Assembly (NCBI RefSeq): GCF_000721605.1 | Contig: NZ_JOIZ01000007.1 | Span: 1-64,000 of the forward strand | Length of the DNA: 64,000 nt | From: Streptomyces sp. NRRL S-37 | GTDB taxonomy: Bacteria; Actinomycetota; Actinomycetes; Streptomycetales; Streptomycetaceae | Direction of reading: 5' to 3' | Shown: piece after piece, positions 60,310-64,000 of the stretch | Position numbering within the stretch: the first letter of the stretch is position 1 | How the letters are laid out: the number at the start of each line of letters is the position of its first letter | Position numbers and translations under genes: made by a program | The notes under the pieces: generated by a model | The model's database searches: none | Seen by the model: only the letters and a program-made list of their open reading frames with translations | Told to the model about the DNA's origin: nothing

Positions 60310-61197
60310 ATGGCCCTCATCGCCCTCGCCGCCGACAAGGGTTCCCCCGGCGTCACCACCGCGGCCGTCGCTCTCGCGGCGGTCTGGCCGCGGCGGGTGC
60401 TGCTCGCCGAGACCGACCCGGCGGGCGGTGACCTCGTGTACCGCAGTGCCGCCGCGCACGGCGGGCCGCTGAACCCGAACACCGGGATGCTGTCCATCGC
60501 CGCGACCGCGCGGCGCGGCCTCGTGCCCGACCAGCTCTGGGACCACGCGCAGCCGTTGAGCGGCGGACTCGACGTGCTCGTCGGGCTCGGGATCGCCGAG
60601 CAGGCCGCCGGGCTCGCCGGGCTGTGGCCGACGCTCGGGCACGCCTTCGCCGCGCTCGGCGACTCCCCGCACGCGCCCGCCGACGTCATCGCCGACTGCG
60701 GGCGGATCAGCGGGGACACCCCGGCCGTGGAGCTGTTCCCGCACGCCTCCCTCGTCCTGCTCGTCTCGCGCACCGAGCCGGAGGCGCTCGCCCGCGTACG
60801 GGACCGGGCCGCCGCGCTTGCCAACAAGCTGCACGGCGGGCCGCGCGGCGCCGCGAACCTCGGCAACCCGGTGATCGGCGTCGTCCTCGTCGCCGACACG
60901 GGCAACGCGGCCAAGCTCGCGTCCCAGGTCAACGACATGCTCGTGCACGCGCAGACCGGTGCCCGGGTGGTCGGCACCCTCGCCGACGACCCGGCCGGTG
61001 CCGAGCAGTTGGCCGGGCGCAGGCGCGGCCGGCTCGACAAGTCGCTGCTGATCCGTTCGGCGCGCAAGGTGACGGCGGACGTGTACCAGCAGTACGGCGC
61101 CGCATGGGCGGCCCACGCCCACGCCCAGGCACAGGTTCAGGCGCAGGCCCAGGCCCACGCCCAGCAGCCGCCCCAGGCGCACGGGGCCGGACGATGA
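60310..61197 (+). CDS. CpaE/ParA-like P-loop protein
   Basis: The 295-aa protein opens MALIALAADKGSPGVTTAAV, a deviant Walker A (KGSPGVTT), followed by RRVLLAETDPAGGDLVYR (A' motif) and ADVIADCGRIS (Walker B). This is the MinD/ParA group; in Tad loci CpaE-type members localise the apparatus. The last 30 residues are a His/Ala/Gln repeat (AHAHAQAQVQAQAQAHAQQP). It overlaps cpaF by four bases. Confidence 0.82.
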   Translation: MALIALAADKGSPGVTTAAVALAAVWPRRVLLAETDPAGGDLVYRSAAAHGGPLNPNTGMLSIAATARRGLVPDQLWDHAQPLSGGLDVLVGLGIAEQAAGLAGLWPTLGHAFAALGDSPHAPADVIADCGRISGDTPAVELFPHASLVLLVSRTEPEALARVRDRAAALANKLHGGPRGAANLGNPVIGVVLVADTGNAAKLASQVNDMLVHAQTGARVVGTLADDPAGAEQLAGRRRGRLDKSLLIRSARKVTADVYQQYGAAWAAHAHAQAQVQAQAQAHAQQPPQAHGAGR

Positions 61198-62501
61198 CCG
61201 CTGTCGACCATCAGCTGGTCAAGCGGTTCCGTCAGGAAGCCGGCGACCGGATCGCCGAGCAGCGCCGCCTCGACCAGGTGGCCGGTGTCACGCCGATGTC
61301 CACCGAGGACGAGCGGCAGTACGCCCGTGCCGTCATCGCCCAGATCCTGGAGGAGTACGCCCGCGCGGAGATCAACGCGGGCCGCACCCCGCCGGACGCC
61401 GAGACCGAGGAGCAGTACGCGGCCGCCGTGCACGCCGCGCTGTTCGGCGTCGGGCGGCTCCAGCCGCTGCTGGACGACCCCGAGGTCGAGAACATCGACA
61501 TCAACGGTTGCGACCAGGTGTTCGTCGGCTACTCGGACGGGCGCGAGGTGCAGGGAGAGCCCGTCGCCGAGACCGACGAGGAGCTCATCGAGCTGATCCA
61601 GGTGCTGGGCGCGTACTCCGGTCTGTCGTCCCGGCCCTTCGACTCCGCCAACCCCCAGCTCGACCTGCGGCTCCCGGACGGTTCGCGTCTGTCGGCCGTC
61701 ATGGACGTGACGCGGCGGCCCGCGCTGTCCATCCGGCGCGCGCGCATGGGCAAGGTGTTCATCTCCGACCTCGTCGGCAACGGCACGCTCACCCCCGAAC
61801 TGGGCCACTTCCTCGCCTGCGCCGTCCGGGCCCGCAAGAACGTGATGATCGCGGGCGCGACCAACGCCGGCAAGACGACCCTCCTGCGCGCCCTCGCCAA
61901 CGAGATCCCGCCGCAGGAGCGGCTCATCACCGTCGAGCGGGCGCTGGAACTCGGACTCGACACGTTCCCCGACCTCCACCCGAACGTCGTGGCGTTCGAG
62001 GAGCGGCTGCCCAACTCCGAGGGACAGGGTTCCATTTCCATGGCGGAGCTGGTGCGCCGGTCGCTGCGCATGAACCCCTCCCGCGTCATCGTCGGTGAGG
62101 TGCTCGGCGACGAGATCGTGACCATGCTGAACGCGATGTCCCAGGGCAACGACGGTTCGCTGTCCACGATCCACGCCAACAGCTCCAGCGAGGTCTTCAA
62201 CCGTATTTCCACCTACGCCCTGCAGGCGACGGAACGGCTGCCCATCGAGGCCAGCCAGATGCTGATCGCGGGCGCGGTGAACTTCGTCGTGTTCATCCAG
62301 CGGCGCAACGACTACCAGAGCGGCGGCCGCCTCCAGCGCATGGTCACCTCCGTGCGCGAGGTCAACGGCGTCGACGGACGCGTGCTGTCCAGCGAGGTGT
62401 TCGCTCAGGCCCCCGACGGCCGGGTCACCGCACACGCCCCCATAGCCTGCCTGGAGGAACTGATGGCCCACGGCTACCGGCCCAGCGGAACGTGGGGGTG
62501 A
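61194..62501 (+). CDS. Tad/Flp pilus ATPase CpaF (TadA)
   Basis: The 435-aa secretion ATPase has the N-terminal helical domain and DIDINGCDQVFVGY strand, Walker A GATNAGKTTLLRAL (about residue 222), the Asp-box/Walker B VIVGEVLGDEIVTMLNAM, and His box STIHANSSSEVFNRI. It powers assembly of Flp-type pili with TadB and TadC as inner-membrane platform. ATG overlaps the CpaE-like stop (ATGA). Confidence 0.93.
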   Translation: MTAVDHQLVKRFRQEAGDRIAEQRRLDQVAGVTPMSTEDERQYARAVIAQILEEYARAEINAGRTPPDAETEEQYAAAVHAALFGVGRLQPLLDDPEVENIDINGCDQVFVGYSDGREVQGEPVAETDEELIELIQVLGAYSGLSSRPFDSANPQLDLRLPDGSRLSAVMDVTRRPALSIRRARMGKVFISDLVGNGTLTPELGHFLACAVRARKNVMIAGATNAGKTTLLRALANEIPPQERLITVERALELGLDTFPDLHPNVVAFEERLPNSEGQGSISMAELVRRSLRMNPSRVIVGEVLGDEIVTMLNAMSQGNDGSLSTIHANSSSEVFNRISTYALQATERLPIEASQMLIAGAVNFVVFIQRRNDYQSGGRLQRMVTSVREVNGVDGRVLSSEVFAQAPDGRVTAHAPIACLEELMAHGYRPSGTWG

Positions 62502-62505
62502 GCCG

Positions 62506-63513
62506 GTGATGCGTACGACCACCGATCTCGCCACGCTCGACTCCCTCGGCGCCATGGGCGGGCTGTTCTCCCCCACCGTGCTGTACGCGCTCGGGTGCGG
62601 CGTCGCCGTCGGCGGCGGACTCGCCCTGCTCGCCGTCGCCGTACGCGGACTGCCCGCCAAGCCCGAGCACGAGCGGCAGAAGGCGAGCGAGCGGGCGAAC
62701 GAGCTGGTCCGGTTCGCCGGCCGGCGCGGCTCCCTCGCCGCGCTCGTCGGCCTCGCCGTGCTGCTGCTGACCCGCTGGACGGTCGCCGGTATCGCCGCCG
62801 CCGTCCTCGTCTTCTTCTGGGACCGCCTCTTCGGCGGGGCCGGGGAGGAGAAGGCCGCGATGCGGCGCGTGGAGGCGCTGGCCTCCTGGACCGAGTCGCT
62901 GCGCGACACCATCGCCGGCGCGGTGGGCCTGGAGCAGGCCATCCCGGCGTCCGCGCGGGCCGCCGCGCCCGTGCTGCGCCCGCACCTCGACGCGCTCGTC
63001 GACCGGCTGCGCTCCCGCACCCCGCTGCCCGAGGCGCTCCAGCAGCTCGCCGACGAGATCGACGACGCCTCCGCCGACATCATCGTCGCCGCCCTCATCC
63101 TCAACGCCCGGCTGCGCGGCCCCGGTCTGCGGCAGGTGCTGGGCGCGCTCGCCAAGTCGGCGCGCGAGGAGGTCGACATGCGGCAGCGCGTGATGGCGCA
63201 GCGGGCGTCGACCCGGCGCTCGGTGCAGATCGTCGTCGCCGTGTCGATCGCGTTCGTGCTCGGACTGTCCGTCTTCAACCGGGACTTCGTCGAGCCGTAC
63301 GGTACGGCGGTCGGCCAGCTCGTCCTGGCCTGTGTCTGCGGCCTGTTCGCGCTCGGCTTCTGGTGGCTGCGCAAGCTGTCCACCATCGAGACGCCCGAAC
63401 GGTTCCTGGTGCGGGACGAGTCGGCGGTGCGGTTCGTGCGTCCGCGCACGCCCGGCGCCGTGCCGGGTCAGCAGCAGGCGCCGCTCCAGCCGGAAGAGGG
63501 GGTACGTCGGTGA
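62506..63513 (+). CDS. TadB-like type II/IV secretion platform protein (T2SSF domain)
   Basis: The 335-aa membrane protein has two N-terminal helix regions (ALGCGVAVGGGLALLAVAV; AALVGLAVLLLTRW and on), a cytoplasmic T2SSF domain (SLRDTIAGAVGLEQAIPASA, LPEALQQLADEIDDASADII, LGALAKSAREEVDMRQRVM) and two final helices (SVQIVVAVSIAFVLGLSVF; LVLACVCGLFALGFWWL). GTG at 62506 or ATG at 62509, four to seven bases after the cpaF stop. It overlaps the next gene by four bases. Confidence 0.87.
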   Translation: MMRTTTDLATLDSLGAMGGLFSPTVLYALGCGVAVGGGLALLAVAVRGLPAKPEHERQKASERANELVRFAGRRGSLAALVGLAVLLLTRWTVAGIAAAVLVFFWDRLFGGAGEEKAAMRRVEALASWTESLRDTIAGAVGLEQAIPASARAAAPVLRPHLDALVDRLRSRTPLPEALQQLADEIDDASADIIVAALILNARLRGPGLRQVLGALAKSAREEVDMRQRVMAQRASTRRSVQIVVAVSIAFVLGLSVFNRDFVEPYGTAVGQLVLACVCGLFALGFWWLRKLSTIETPERFLVRDESAVRFVRPRTPGAVPGQQQAPLQPEEGVRR

Positions 63514-64000
63514 GTGACGAACTGACGATGCCGGTCGTCGTCGGCGCGGTCCTCGGACTGGGCGTCTACGTCCTGGTCCGCGCGCTGCTGCCGACCAAGC
63601 GCAGCGCGATCTCCCAGGTCGCCCGGATCGACGCGATGCGGGCACGCGGCACGGCGTACGAGTCGGCCCGGACGGCGGAGCGGGACACCGGCCGTTTCGG
63701 CTCGCTGCGGGCCGAAGTGGGCGCGAAGGTCGCCGAGTTGTATCTGCAGCAGGGGTGGGAGCAGCGCTCGTTGCGCGCGGACCTCGCCGTGCTGGAGCGC
63801 AGCTGGGAGAAGTTCCTGGCGACCAAGGTGCTGCTGGGGGTCGCGGGTCTGTTCTTCGGGCCGTTCCTCTTCGCCATCGTCTGGACGCTCGCCCTCGCCG
63901 ACAGCCCGATCATCCCGGTCTGGCTGGCCCTGCTGTGCGCCGCGCTGTTCTTCTTCCTGCCCGACCTGGAGGTGCGCCGGGACGCCGCCGAGAAGCGGCG
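63510..64000 (+). CDS. TadC-like secretion platform protein (truncated by window edge)
   Basis: From the GTG at 63510 (GTGA overlap with tadB) 163 codons are visible: a first helix (VVVGAVLGLGVYVLVRALL), a basic/amphipathic stretch (TGRFGSLRAEVGAKVAELYL, LRADLAVLERSWEKFLATK), and two helices (GVAGLFFGPFLFAIVWTLAL; VWLALLCAALFFFLPDLEV). This matches the N-terminal part of TadC; the T2SSF domain would lie beyond the edge. Confidence 0.82.
   Translation, partial: MSDELTMPVVVGAVLGLGVYVLVRALLPTKRSAISQVARIDAMRARGTAYESARTAERDTGRFGSLRAEVGAKVAELYLQQGWEQRSLRADLAVLERSWEKFLATKVLLGVAGLFFGPFLFAIVWTLALADSPIIPVWLALLCAALFFFLPDLEVRRDAAEKR

Noticed and set aside
61137..63449. A 770-codon minus-strand frame over cpaF and tadB
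   Set aside because: Shadow of well-conserved Tad genes; no domain visible in the translation.

Overview
The window is high-GC actinobacterial chromosome, almost certainly Streptomyces. The evidence is third-position G/C codon use, GTG starts, leaderless TANNNT-N6-start promoters, Ser/Thr kinases with sensor domains, a futalosine-type menaquinone pathway, and a gene order like the central core of the S. coelicolor chromosome (hemL, cytochrome c maturation, mqn genes, fatty-acid genes, eccC, Tad genes). That synteny statement comes from memory, not from a search.

0-0.3 kb holds the start of an IS3-like transposase (minus strand) abutting the C-terminal tail of a tyrosine integrase, a relic of an integrated element broken by an IS. 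0.3-9.3 kb holds a small unknown gene, hemL, a histidine phosphatase, a NodB-like lipoprotein and the System II cytochrome c maturation set (resA-ccdA-resB-ccsA), closed by a strong terminator. 9.3-12.5 kb holds an Rpn/PD-(D/E)XK-like protein and a kinase with a LamG ectodomain. 12.6-19.2 kb holds mqnL-mqnP, mqnM, an AsnC regulator and mqnE with small genes. 19.5-28.1 kb holds a dicarboxylate symporter, a TetR regulator, and a MaoC/FabG/thiolase/acyl-CoA ligase set with a double palindromic operator in the divergent promoter, then a methyltransferase. 28.5-34.6 kb holds a cold-shock gene, mqnA and two further receptor kinases, one with a 7 x 42-bp repeat and one with a PQQ-type propeller.

34.7-57.6 kb is the accessory heart of the window, a type VII (ESX) secretion-associated island. 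It has one EssC-like eccC, several small WXG proteins, a large helical/glycine-rich candidate substrate, an operon pairing a WXG-like protein with a calpain-type cysteine protease that has Cys-His-Asn in place, and two paralogous minus-strand cassettes (46.4-51.1 and 52.3-57.6 kb). Each cassette encodes a lipoprotein, a secreted 4-Cys protein, a W..D....LRR protein, a 190-200 aa protein and a possible EspG-like chaperone, and both lead with a conserved promoter element. The cassettes are the best candidate for an undescribed system. A Uma2 pseudogene lies between them. No eccB, eccD, eccE or mycP is present, so the channel must be encoded elsewhere.

57.7-64 kb holds a membrane protein, a HigBA-like toxin-antitoxin pair and the start of a Tad/Flp pilus operon (SAF protein, CpaE-like, CpaF, TadB, truncated TadC), which continues past the right edge.
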